A program made the translations under genes and the position numbers. Below the pieces are notes generated by a model that was not told the origin of the DNA, did not search any database, and saw nothing but the letters and a program-made list of their open reading frames with translations. This document shows positions 1 through 8,267 of a stretch of DNA of 64,000 bases, piece by piece. The stretch is from assembly GCF_009769735.1 (NCBI RefSeq), contig NZ_WSRO01000002.1, positions 8,915,001 to 8,979,000 of the forward strand. Reading direction: 5' to 3'. How positions within the stretch are numbered: the first letter of the stretch is position 1; each line of letters starts with the position of its first letter. The DNA is from Streptomyces sp. BA2. Its GTDB lineage: Bacteria > Actinomycetota > Actinomycetes > Streptomycetales > Streptomycetaceae.

Positions 1-803
1 AACTTCTCCGGCCGGGCCGCGTCGAGTACAAGACCCAGGTCCTTGACGAAGATGTCGACCGCGGACAGCGGCGTGTAATCACCGGCGAGCACATGCGCCA
101 TGCGGTTCTCGAACATCCACGAGTTGCCGGCGCTGTGCGTGATCACTTCATAGAGCGCGTCGGCGGGTACGCCCGCCTTGATGCCCAGCGCCATCGCCTC
201 CGCCGCCGCGGCGATGTGCACGCCCGCGAGCAGCTGATTGACGACCTTGACCTTGGAGCCGATCCCGGCCTCGTCGCCCAGGCGGTACACCGTGCTGCTC
301 ATGGCATCGAGCACCGGACCGGCGATCGCGTACGCGGTGGGAGCGCCCGAAGTCATCATGGTGAGCTGTCCACTTGCCGCCCGCGCGGCGCCACCGGAGA
401 TGGGAGCGTCCAGGTAGAGCACGCCGCGCTCGGCCAGGCGCCGTTCGAGGTCGGCGGACCAGGTGGGGTCGGCGGTGGAGCACATGACGTAGACGGAGCC
501 CGGGTGCAGACGCTCGGCCGCGCCGCCGTCACCGTCACCGTTGCCGTCACCGAACAGGACCGACTCGACCTGGGCGGCGTTGACCACGACGCCGACCAGG
601 ACGTCGACGGATGCCGCCAGTTCACCGGCGGAGGCGTAGGCGGTGCCGCCGTCCACGGCGAAGGCCGAGGCCACGTCGGGCCGCAGATCATGGACACCCA
701 CATCGAAGCCCGCGTCCCGCAGGCTGCGCGCCATGCCGAGCCCCATGGCCCCGAGGCCCACCACGCCCACGCGCGGCCGTGCCGACCTGTCCTGGTCGTT
801 CAT
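1..803 (-). CDS. NAD(P)-dependent beta-hydroxyacid dehydrogenase, 3' end beyond window
   Basis: This is a member of the 3-hydroxyisobutyrate / 6-phosphogluconate dehydrogenase superfamily (possibly the L-threonate or tartronate semialdehyde branch), which oxidises beta-hydroxyacids with NAD(P). The Rossmann fingerprint GLGAMG lies at residues 16-21, the substrate-loop segment DAPISGG follows in mid-protein, and the catalytic-lysine segment GSKVKVVNQLL is present. The reading frame is still open at base 1, so about 268 codons of a normal 290-300 residue enzyme are visible. I chose the ATG at 803 because a GAGG element lies 6 nt upstream; an ATG at 809 is possible but has no spaced ribosome site. 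A palindrome at 843-857 precedes it. The exact substrate cannot be told from this sequence. Confidence 0.85.
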   Translation of the reverse strand, partial: MNDQDRSARPRVGVVGLGAMGLGMARSLRDAGFDVGVHDLRPDVASAFAVDGGTAYASAGELAASVDVLVGVVVNAAQVESVLFGDGNGDGDGGAAERLHPGSVYVMCSTADPTWSADLERRLAERGVLYLDAPISGGAARAASGQLTMMTSGAPTAYAIAGPVLDAMSSTVYRLGDEAGIGSKVKVVNQLLAGVHIAAAAEAMALGIKAGVPADALYEVITHSAGNSWMFENRMAHVLAGDYTPLSAVDIFVKDLGLVLDAARPEK

Positions 804-842
804 GCCCATCCTCGTCTCAGCTCTGAATCCCTGCGGCGATCG

Positions 843-857
843 GGTCATATGATGACC
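843..857. promoter_or_regulatory. Candidate operator, palindrome GGTCAT-ATG-ATGACC
   Basis: A perfect 6-bp inverted repeat with a 3-bp centre sits about 40 bp upstream of the dehydrogenase start. Its shape resembles operators of FadR/FCD-type GntR regulators, which often control hydroxyacid catabolic genes. No such regulator lies next to it inside the window, so the link is inferred. Confidence 0.4.
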
Positions 858-936
858 TGAGGATGTGGGATGGCGCACTGTGATGCCGGTCACATGATCA
901 GTGGTGTGCTCCTCCGCCGGCGCCGGTCGGGGACGC

Positions 937-1587
937 TCAGATCTCCGCCTGCCCCATACCGGCGAACCACCGGGCCGCCACGGAGGCGGCCTCGTCCAGT
1001 GCTCCCGGTTCATCGAAAAGATGCGTGGCATCGGGGATCACCCGCAGGCGGCTGAGGACACGAAGCCGGTTGGCTGTTTCCCGGTTGCGCCGTAGAACCT
1101 CGGTGTCGCGTCCCCCGACGAGGAGCAGGACCGGGGCGTGCACATGGCCGAGCACATCGTCGCCGGCCAGGTCGGGGCGACCGGCGGGGCAGACCACCGT
1201 GTCCACCAGGCCGGGCCTCGCGGCGGCGGCCCCGAGCGCGGCCGCCGCTCCGGTGCTCGCGCCGAACAGGCCGACCGGCAGATCGGAGACGCGGGGTGCG
1301 AGCCAGTCGACGGACGCGGTCAGGCGATGCGTCAACTGGCCAACGTCGTTGTGCTGTCGGCCAGTTGCCCTGACAGTGGCCGCTTCGTCGGCAGTGAGCA
1401 GGTCGATGAGCAGCGTTCCGAGTGCGGAGTTGTGGAGTGTGCCTGCCACGGCCCGGCTGCGGGGGTTGTGCCGGGAGCCGCCGCCGACGCGGGCGAGGAT
1501 CGCGACGCCGAACACCGTGTCCGGCACGGTCAGTTCGCCGATGAGTGCCCCCTCGCCGTTGGGCACGGTGACGGTCTCGGACAGCAT
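937..1587 (-). CDS. Alpha/beta hydrolase, dienelactone-hydrolase-like
   Basis: A 216-residue cytoplasmic alpha/beta hydrolase. The nucleophile elbow is G-A-S-T-G with Ser111, an acidic residue follows strand 7 in VGGRDTE (Asp161) and the histidine is in DATHLFDEP (His189), giving a plausible catalytic triad. The N-terminus lacks a signal peptide. The family includes dienelactone hydrolases and phosphoribosyltransferase-associated hydrolases; the substrate is unknown. It lies between the truncated dehydrogenase and the CtaG gene on the same strand, but gaps of more than 80 bp on both sides argue against one tight operon. Confidence 0.8.
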   Translation of the reverse strand: MLSETVTVPNGEGALIGELTVPDTVFGVAILARVGGGSRHNPRSRAVAGTLHNSALGTLLIDLLTADEAATVRATGRQHNDVGQLTHRLTASVDWLAPRVSDLPVGLFGASTGAAAALGAAAARPGLVDTVVCPAGRPDLAGDDVLGHVHAPVLLLVGGRDTEVLRRNRETANRLRVLSRLRVIPDATHLFDEPGALDEAASVAARWFAGMGQAEI

Positions 1588-1672
1588 GTGACCTCCGGAT
1601 TACGGGGACGGGGTGCACGCCGGGTACCCCGCGGGGCCTCCGGTACGCGGCAGCGGTACAGGGCGGACGCAT

Positions 1673-2434
1673 TTACGACGATGCGGGGCGCGACCGGGAA
1701 GCCCGGACAAGGGCCCGGCCTTCGGCCGCGTACCACTGGTGGCACAGGAGCACGGCCAGCGCGACACCGACCACGTCCCCGCCGTAGTACATGACGTACG
1801 ACGCCAGGTGCAGGTCGGCCGTGGTGAAGGAGGTGCCGGGCGGGCCGGCGGCGTAGAGCGACTTGGCCAGGATGCCGTGCGCGGCCGACGCGGCAAGCAG
1901 GGCTCCGCCCCGCAGCGCGAAACCGGCGCGATGGCGCAGCGGGTCCAGGGCCAGGACGGCGAAGGCGAACAGGACGCCGGAGGCCAGGAGATGCACGCTG
2001 ACGAGCGTGTCCAGCCACGGCCGGTGGTGCGCGGCGGCCATGACCGGCGTGCGGTACACCGCCCACAGTCCGGTGATGTGCATGAGCGCGGCCAGCGGCG
2101 GCCACACGAGCAGGGCCGCCGGCCGGGAACGTACGCAGGAAAGAAGCCGCCGCCGGGGCCCCACCGGCAGGGCCCGCAGTGCCAACGTCACGGGCCGCCC
2201 AAGGACGAACAGCAGCGGCGCGATCATGCCGGTGCCCAGATGGGCGGCCATGTGCCCGGTGAACGGCGGCCATTGGTCCCACGGAGCGGCGACCGAGACG
2301 ATGAGCGCAGCGCCGCCCGCGCAGACCGCCGCGTCACGGGGAAGCGGCCAGCGGTCGCCGCGCCGACGCAGCTGCCGGGCCGCCGCCACATAGCCGAGAC
2401 AGCCCACGGCCACGAGCAGCACCACTGCCGTCAT
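1673..2434 (-). CDS. ctaG: Cytochrome c oxidase assembly protein, CtaG (caa3) family
   Basis: A 253-residue polytopic membrane protein. The family signature H-M-x-x-H-L-G-x-x-x-I-A-P-L-L-F-x-L-G-R-P is visible around residues 70-90 (HMAAHLGTGMIAPLLFVLG), with several further hydrophobic segments and histidines near helix ends. CtaG-family proteins of this type help insert copper into heme-copper oxidases of Bacillus and actinomycetes. The ATG overlaps the stop of the upstream DUF2243 gene (ATGA), so the two are translationally coupled. The reading frame extends further upstream in another gene's shadow, but MTAVVLLVAVG is the natural start of the first membrane helix. Confidence 0.85.
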   Translation of the reverse strand: MTAVVLLVAVGCLGYVAAARQLRRRGDRWPLPRDAAVCAGGAALIVSVAAPWDQWPPFTGHMAAHLGTGMIAPLLFVLGRPVTLALRALPVGPRRRLLSCVRSRPAALLVWPPLAALMHITGLWAVYRTPVMAAAHHRPWLDTLVSVHLLASGVLFAFAVLALDPLRHRAGFALRGGALLAASAAHGILAKSLYAAGPPGTSFTTADLHLASYVMYYGGDVVGVALAVLLCHQWYAAEGRALVRASRSRPASS

Positions 2435-2853
2435 CGGCGGGCCCGGACCAACAGCAGCGCTCCGGCGACCAGGAACAGTACGGCGATCACGTTCCAGGTC
2501 CAGTCGTACGGCGCAAGGTCCACGCCGTAGCGGATCTGGTGCAGCTCCAGCGCCTTGTGCTGGAACGTGCCGTCGTACAGCTGGAAGCCGCCGAGCCCCA
2601 GACACAGGCCCGACCACCAGGCGGTGAGGTGCCGGGCGTTCCGGCGCCACAGGTCCGCGTACAGGAAGAGGCCCGCGACCATCGCCAGCCAGCCGAAGGC
2701 GTGGAAGATCCCGTCGGAGACCAGACCGGCCTCGCTCGAAGCCTTGTCGTAGAAGTGGTGCCAGTGCAGCAGCTGATGGAACACCATCTCGTCGACGAAC
2801 GCCGCAACTCCGACGCCGACCAGCGCACCGGAGAGCAGGGACCGCCGCGTCAC
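2431..2853 (-). CDS. DUF2243 family membrane protein
   Basis: A small membrane protein of about 140 residues with roughly four hydrophobic segments and the histidine-rich motif DEMVFHQLLHWHHFYD near the N-terminus, characteristic of DUF2243. No function is established. Its position directly upstream of, and overlapping, the ctaG-like gene suggests a part in respiratory oxidase maturation or metal handling; that is inference. I chose the GTG at 2853 (VTRRSLLSG) because a strong AGGGGGA ribosome site lies upstream; a GTG at 2874 is also in frame. Confidence 0.8.
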   Translation of the reverse strand: MTRRSLLSGALVGVGVAAFVDEMVFHQLLHWHHFYDKASSEAGLVSDGIFHAFGWLAMVAGLFLYADLWRRNARHLTAWWSGLCLGLGGFQLYDGTFQHKALELHQIRYGVDLAPYDWTWNVIAVLFLVAGALLLVRARR

Positions 2854-3099
2854 CGGTCCGTCCCCCTGTGCCACTCCAGCGGAACACGTTGCTGCTCACG
2901 GGGATGGAACGTCATCCGGGCCTCCTCGGTGCCTGGGCGGACAAACGGTACGAGCGGGAGAGCGAGGCGCCGAGTACCCGCGAAGCGGAATGGCAGGCCG
3001 CCACTTTTGCGCCATGCGTGCCGCCGGTGCGGCGATTACGGTGAAATCCCACGAAAGACCGTGAACGGACCGTGAACAGAGATCGTGAATGGAGCCCTC

Positions 3100-3762
3100 G
3101 TGAAGCGTGCCGCCCTGTTCGACGTCGACGGAACGCTCGTCGACACCAACTACCTGCACGTCACCGCCTGGTGGGAGGCGTTCCGGCAGGCGGGGCACCG
3201 AGTGCCGATGCGCGCGGTGCACCACGCGATCGGCCTGGGCGGCACCGACCTGATCGAACACGTCCTCGGCGACGACCGCGATCCGGAACAGGACGACGCC
3301 ATCAGCGCCGCGCACAAGACGCTCTACGGCACCCACTTCGACCGGCTCGAAGCCTTCGAGGACGCCGGACAACTGCTGCGCTCCCTCGCGGGGGAGGGAT
3401 GGACCATCGTCCTCGCCACCTCTGCGGGCGGCGCCGAACTCGACGCGCTGCGTGCCGCCGTCGACGCGGACGACGTCATCACCGCGACGGCCAGCGCCGA
3501 TGACGTCGACGCGGGCAAACCCGCGGCGGAGCCCGTCACCCACGCGCTCGACCTGGCCGGTGCGAAGGCACGGGACAGCGTGTTCGTCGGCGACTCGGTC
3601 TGGGACATGAAGTCCGCACGACGCGCGGGCGTCACGCCCCTGGCCGTGCTCAGCGGTGGCATCCCCCGGGACGACCTCTCCCGGGCCGGAGCGGCGGAGG
3701 TGTACGAGGACACCGCCCACCTGCTGTCGTCGCTGAAGAGCAGCGCGTTCGCAGGTCAGTGA
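3100..3762 (+). CDS. HAD-superfamily hydrolase, phosphoglycolate-phosphatase-like
   Basis: A HAD phosphatase of about 220 residues. Motif I is FDVDGTLVD with nucleophile and acid aspartates at about residues 8 and 10, the motif II region is LATSAGG, motif III is the lysine in GKPAAEP, and motif IV is VGDSVWDM. The helical cap between motif I and motif II is typical of phosphoglycolate phosphatase or beta-phosphoglucomutase relatives. The GTG at 3100 has a GGAG site six bases upstream; a GTG at 3085 is an alternative. It stands alone on the plus strand, and the short repeat GGGCGGGGCA twice follows its stop. Confidence 0.85.
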   Translation: MKRAALFDVDGTLVDTNYLHVTAWWEAFRQAGHRVPMRAVHHAIGLGGTDLIEHVLGDDRDPEQDDAISAAHKTLYGTHFDRLEAFEDAGQLLRSLAGEGWTIVLATSAGGAELDALRAAVDADDVITATASADDVDAGKPAAEPVTHALDLAGAKARDSVFVGDSVWDMKSARRAGVTPLAVLSGGIPRDDLSRAGAAEVYEDTAHLLSSLKSSAFAGQ

Positions 3763-3796
3763 GAGGGCGGGGCAGGGCGGGGCAGGGTCTCTGTGA

Positions 3797-4174
3797 TCAG
3801 ACCTTCCAGGACCTGATCCGGTCGGCGACGGTGTAGACGCTTATCCGGCTGTCGCGCATCTTCCGGATGAGGTCGGACAGCGCTCCGTAGGGCGGATCGA
3901 TGCCCTCGCCCGACTGGTCCATGTACTGGGCCGCGACTAACGCCGCGTACAGGCTGTTGCGGTAGGGCAGTGGCTCCAGGCGCACGATGGTGTGCAGCAG
4001 AGCGGCGGCGCGCCAGGCGGCATCCGGGTCGGCGGACTCCAGGGTCGGCAGCTTCGTCTTGTGGCGTGCGACCGCGGCGACGAGCGCGGAGTAGTCCGAC
4101 ACCGTCATGTCCTCGGGGGCGACCGCGAACTCCTGGACGTCAAGGAGCCAGGAGACGTCTACGTACAGAACCAT
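3797..4174 (-). CDS. Fic/Doc-like toxin with degenerate active-site motif
   Basis: A 125-residue protein resembling the short Fic/Doc-type toxin components of Streptomyces toxin-antitoxin pairs. The normal HxFx(D/A)GN(K/G)R loop is degenerate: the equivalent stretch reads RLEPLPYRNSLYAAL (residues 66-80), with no catalytic histidine. The downstream helices match the conserved GEGIDPPYGALSDL and VADRIRSW segments of this group. The start codon overlaps the antitoxin stop (TGATG). Leu79 is encoded by TTA (3938-3940), a codon read only by the bldA tRNA in Streptomyces. Known Doc phosphorylates EF-Tu; whether this degenerate form has any enzymatic activity is unknown. Confidence 0.7.
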   Translation of the reverse strand: MVLYVDVSWLLDVQEFAVAPEDMTVSDYSALVAAVARHKTKLPTLESADPDAAWRAAALLHTIVRLEPLPYRNSLYAALVAAQYMDQSGEGIDPPYGALSDLIRKMRDSRISVYTVADRIRSWKV

Positions 4175-4413
4175 CAGGCGGCCGCGGTCCCCTCGTGACG
4201 CTTGGAGGGCGGAATCTCCTCGGGGTTGGCCGCGTCGAACTCGGCCCGCAGCTTGTCGGCCCAGGCGGAGGCGCCCGCGACGAACTTCTGGCGCTCCATT
4301 TCACGGACTCCGAGGTCGTGAAGGTACTGCTTGAGGCTCTTGCCCTCGGCCGCCGCGGCCGCGCGGACACCCTTGAGCTCCTCGTCGGTGAAGGTCACGT
4401 TCAGAGACGGCAT
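4174..4413 (-). CDS. Antitoxin, ribbon-helix-helix-like
   Basis: A 79-residue protein starting MPSLNVTFTDEEL, with a short N-terminal beta strand followed by two helices (about residues 4-38) in the pattern of MetJ/Arc-type DNA-binding antitoxins, and a charged C-terminal tail (NPEEIPPSKRHEG) suited to binding a toxin. It overlaps the Fic-like toxin by one base. Only about 16 bp separate its ATG from the stop of the upstream ArsR-type regulator, so all three may be cotranscribed. A paired GGTACC element lies in that gap. Confidence 0.7.
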   Translation of the reverse strand: MPSLNVTFTDEELKGVRAAAAAEGKSLKQYLHDLGVREMERQKFVAGASAWADKLRAEFDAANPEEIPPSKRHEGTAAA

Positions 4414-4420
4414 ACGTCCA

Positions 4421-4439
4421 AGGTACCAACTAGGTACCT
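4421..4439. promoter_or_regulatory. Paired GGTACC element upstream of the antitoxin
   Basis: Two GGTACC palindromes at 4422-4427 and 4433-4438 lie 11 bp apart (one helical turn), 9-26 bp before the antitoxin ATG and overlapping the stop of the ArsR-type gene. The layout fits an autoregulatory operator of a ribbon-helix-helix antitoxin, but this is inferred from spacing only. Confidence 0.35.
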
Positions 4440-5038
4440 GCCGGGGGAGTGCCTCCCCCGTCCGCACCGGAATCGGGCTGCGCCAGCAAGGGGAACAGGC
4501 GGGTGATGAGGGCCACCGGGCGGGCTCCGGCGGGCCGGGCCAGGGGGCGTTGCTCGCGGTCCTGGTAGGGGGCGAGTGCCCGGCGGACGGTGTCCGCGAC
4601 CCGGCTCATCTCCTCGGGGGTCAGATAGGCGATGGCGCTGAACGCTTCGTCGCGGCGCCATTCGGCCGGTGCCCGGTCGCGCTGGGCGAGCCATCGCTGC
4701 CAGCTCTCGTCCTCAAGGCCGCGGGCCAGGTCGCCGAACTCCTCGTCCGAGGGCCCACCGGCGGTGGGGTCGTCCTGCCTCAGGCGCCAGGGGCGTGCGC
4801 GCCCCCCGTGGTGCGGGGCCTCCTCGATGTGCCCGTGACGTGCGAGCTGCCGAAGGTGGAACGAGCAGAGGCCCGAGCTGTAGCCCAGCCGGGCGGCGGC
4901 TTCGGTCGCCGTCACGGTGCCGACTTCGGCCAGCAGAGCCATCAGGGCCGTACGGACCTCGTGCTCGCGCAGTGCGTCGGCGGGGTCGGCAGCGGGGTCG
5001 GCGGCGTCGGGGGAGGGGGTGAGGTCGTCTTCGGTCAC
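4430..5038 (-). CDS. ArsR-family winged-helix transcriptional regulator
   Basis: A 202-residue regulator. The winged helix lies at about residues 25-85, with the recognition segment TATEAAARLGYSSGLCSFHLRQL followed by the wing region RHGHIEEAP. The remaining C-terminal 110 residues form an acidic and arginine-rich helical region typical of longer ArsR-like regulators paired with enzymes in Streptomyces. It is divergent from peptide deformylase, and the GTG start overlaps the first of two palindromes, indicating autorepression. No metal-binding CxC motif is seen, so it is unlikely to be a metal sensor. Confidence 0.8.
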   Translation of the reverse strand: MTEDDLTPSPDAADPAADPADALREHEVRTALMALLAEVGTVTATEAAARLGYSSGLCSFHLRQLARHGHIEEAPHHGGRARPWRLRQDDPTAGGPSDEEFGDLARGLEDESWQRWLAQRDRAPAEWRRDEAFSAIAYLTPEEMSRVADTVRRALAPYQDREQRPLARPAGARPVALITRLFPLLAQPDSGADGGGTPPAGT

Positions 5039-5065
5039 TTTGCAAAGTCTGCTACTTTGCAAAGG
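5036..5065. promoter_or_regulatory. Tandem perfect palindromes, likely operator for the ArsR-type regulator
   Basis: ACTTTGCAAAGT at 5037-5048 and CTTTGCAAAG at 5055-5064 are both perfect palindromes sharing a 10-bp core. Their centres are 17 bp apart. They fill the start of the divergent interval between the regulator and the deformylase gene, and the first overlaps the regulator's GTG codon. AT-rich perfect palindromes are rare in such GC-rich DNA. Confidence 0.75.
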
Positions 5066-5113
5066 CCTTGGCAAGCCGCAGAGAGAAGTCGCAGAAAGAA
5101 TGGGGAGACAGCG

Positions 5114-5767
5114 ATGTCCGATCGTCACGACCGGTCCCACCTGGTGGACCGGCGCGTCCGTGTGCAAGGTCGGCCCGTCGACACGTACGCCGCACTGCCA
5201 CCCGAGGCGGAACGGGGTTCGGTGCGCCGGGTCACGGTGGTGGGTGAGGAGATCCTCAGCCGTCCTTGCCGGGAGGTGACCGAGTTCGGAACCGCGGAAC
5301 TGTCGGCGCTCATCGACGACATGTTCCTGACGATGTACGTGGCCGACGGTGCCGGGCTCGCCGCCAACCAAGTGGACGTCGACCTGCGGCTGTTCGTCTA
5401 CGACTGCCCGGACGACGACGGGATCCGGCACGTCGGCCACATCATCAACCCCGTTCTGGAGCTGCCCGATCCGGGCAGCCGCCGACTCGTCGACGAATTC
5501 GAGGGCTGCCTGTCCGTGCCCGGCGCGGCCATGGCGGTCCCGCGCACCGACCGTGCCGTCGTCCGCGGTCTGGACAAGGACGGCAGCCCTCTCGCCATCG
5601 AGGGCACCGGCTACTTCGCGCGGTGCCTGCAGCACGAGGCCGATCACCTCGTCGGCCACACGTATCTCGACCGGCTGTCCAAGCGGGACCGCAAGGACGC
5701 CTTGCGGCAGATGGAAGAGCGCCGCGAGGACGTCTTCGCGCAACGCGCGACCAAGGCAGGCAGCCTT

Positions 5768-5776
<9 letters not shown>
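5114..5776 (+). CDS. def: Peptide deformylase
   Basis: A 220-residue Fe/Zn peptide deformylase removing the N-formyl group from nascent proteins. All three motifs are intact: GAGLAANQ (79-86), EGCLS (130-134, metal-binding Cys) and QHEADH (173-178, two metal-binding His and catalytic Glu). The N-terminal 40 residues are longer and more charged than in the housekeeping enzyme. The start ATG follows a purine-rich stretch. It is divergent from an ArsR-type regulator across a double operator, so it looks like an inducible accessory copy, perhaps tied to resistance to deformylase inhibitors; that role is inference. Confidence 0.92.
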
Positions 5777-7182
<1,406 letters not shown>

Positions 7183-7195
7183 TCACGATTCCGGC

Positions 7196-7211
7196 TTTCC
7201 TGTTCGGGAAA
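7196..7211. promoter_or_regulatory. LysR-type box between dgdA and its regulator
   Basis: TTTCC-N6-GGAAA is an inverted repeat with an embedded T-N11-A pattern, located 52 bp upstream of dgdA and just before the LysR gene. It matches the expected form of a LysR binding site in an intergenic region of about 90 bp. Confidence 0.5.
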
Positions 7212-7234
7212 ACCGCACAACAATGAGGGGCGTG

Positions 7235-8140
7235 ATGAACCCCTGGAGGCTGCGGCTCCTGAGCCAGCTCGACACGCTGGGCACCGTCAGGGCGGTCGCC
7301 CAGGCCGCCAACCTGAGCCCGTCGAGCGTGTCCCAGCAGCTCGCCGTGCTCGAGACCGAGACGCGTACGCAGCTGCTCGAACGGACGGGGCGCCGGGTGC
7401 GGCTGACCCCGGCCGGGCTGATCCTCGCCCGCAGGGCGCGGGCGATCCTCGACCACATGAACAGCGTGGAGGCGGAGCTGCGCGGCTTCGGCGAGGAACC
7501 GGCCGGGCTTGTGCGGCTCGGGGCGTTCCAGAGCGCGATCCACACGATGGCCGTGCCTGCGGTGAGCCGCCTGGCGCGCAAGCATCCGCACCTCGACGTC
7601 GAGCTCCTCGAGCTGGAGCCGCACGCGAGCATGCCCGCGCTGCGGGGCGGCGACGCGGACATCATCATCACGACCACGGACTTCGACGAGCTGCCGCTCG
7701 GACCGGACCTCGACATCGTGCCGCTGGCCACGGACCCGATCCTGCTGGTGGTCCCGCCCGACCATCCCGCGGCCGGCCGCGGTGCCGTGGACCTCGCGGC
7801 GTACGCGGACGAGTCGTGGGCGTTCGACGTCCCGCAGTCGTACATGGCCAATCTCGCGCTGCGCCTGTGCCGTCAGTCGAGCTTCGAGCCCCGGGTGGTG
7901 TGCCGGTTCAGCAACTACATGATGACCCTGCAACACGTCGAGGCGGGGCTGTCGATCGCGCTGCTGCCCGGCCTGGCGGTCGACCGCCGCTATCGCGTCG
8001 CCACCAGGGAACTCGCCTCTCCCGTGACGCGCACCATCACGGCGGCGATCCGCCGCGGCTCACCGCCTCGCGCGGCGGTGAGCGCCGTACTGGAGGCGCT
8101 GCGGCACCATCCGGAGCTGCCGCTGCCGGGTGGGGAGTGA
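7235..8140 (+). CDS. LysR-family regulator, DgdR-like
   Basis: A regulator of about 301 residues with the winged helix-turn-helix in the first 60 residues (TVRAVAQAANLSPSSVSQQLAVLE) and a two-subdomain substrate-binding domain from about residue 90. It is divergent from the dialkylglycine decarboxylase gene with an inverted-repeat box between them. In Burkholderia, DgdR represses dgdA until a dialkylglycine is present; by position this protein probably plays the same role. ATG at 7235 has an AGGGG site; an ATG at 7223 is in frame and also possible. Confidence 0.88.
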   Translation: MNPWRLRLLSQLDTLGTVRAVAQAANLSPSSVSQQLAVLETETRTQLLERTGRRVRLTPAGLILARRARAILDHMNSVEAELRGFGEEPAGLVRLGAFQSAIHTMAVPAVSRLARKHPHLDVELLELEPHASMPALRGGDADIIITTTDFDELPLGPDLDIVPLATDPILLVVPPDHPAAGRGAVDLAAYADESWAFDVPQSYMANLALRLCRQSSFEPRVVCRFSNYMMTLQHVEAGLSIALLPGLAVDRRYRVATRELASPVTRTITAAIRRGSPPRAAVSAVLEALRHHPELPLPGGE

Positions 8141-8267
8141 GCCAGGGGCCGACTGCTCTTCGTAACCCACGATGAGTGCCCCGCCCCACGTTGTCGAGCA
8201 CGACGAAGCCGCGGTCGGGCCGTCTGCCCTAGCTTCCGGTCATCGCAGCAACCGAAAGGGGCAGCAG

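Noticed and set aside
93..860. Long plus-strand reading frame opposite the dehydrogenase
   Set aside because: It is antisense to a strongly supported dehydrogenase and has low-complexity Arg/His/Gly composition; typical shadow in GC-rich DNA.
2896..3720. 274-residue minus-strand frame over the HAD phosphatase
   Set aside because: Complementary to all HAD motifs on the plus strand and lacks any recognisable family pattern.
4421..4439. Recombination or attachment site reading of the paired GGTACC
   Set aside because: No integrase, tRNA or second copy in the window; an operator is the simpler reading.
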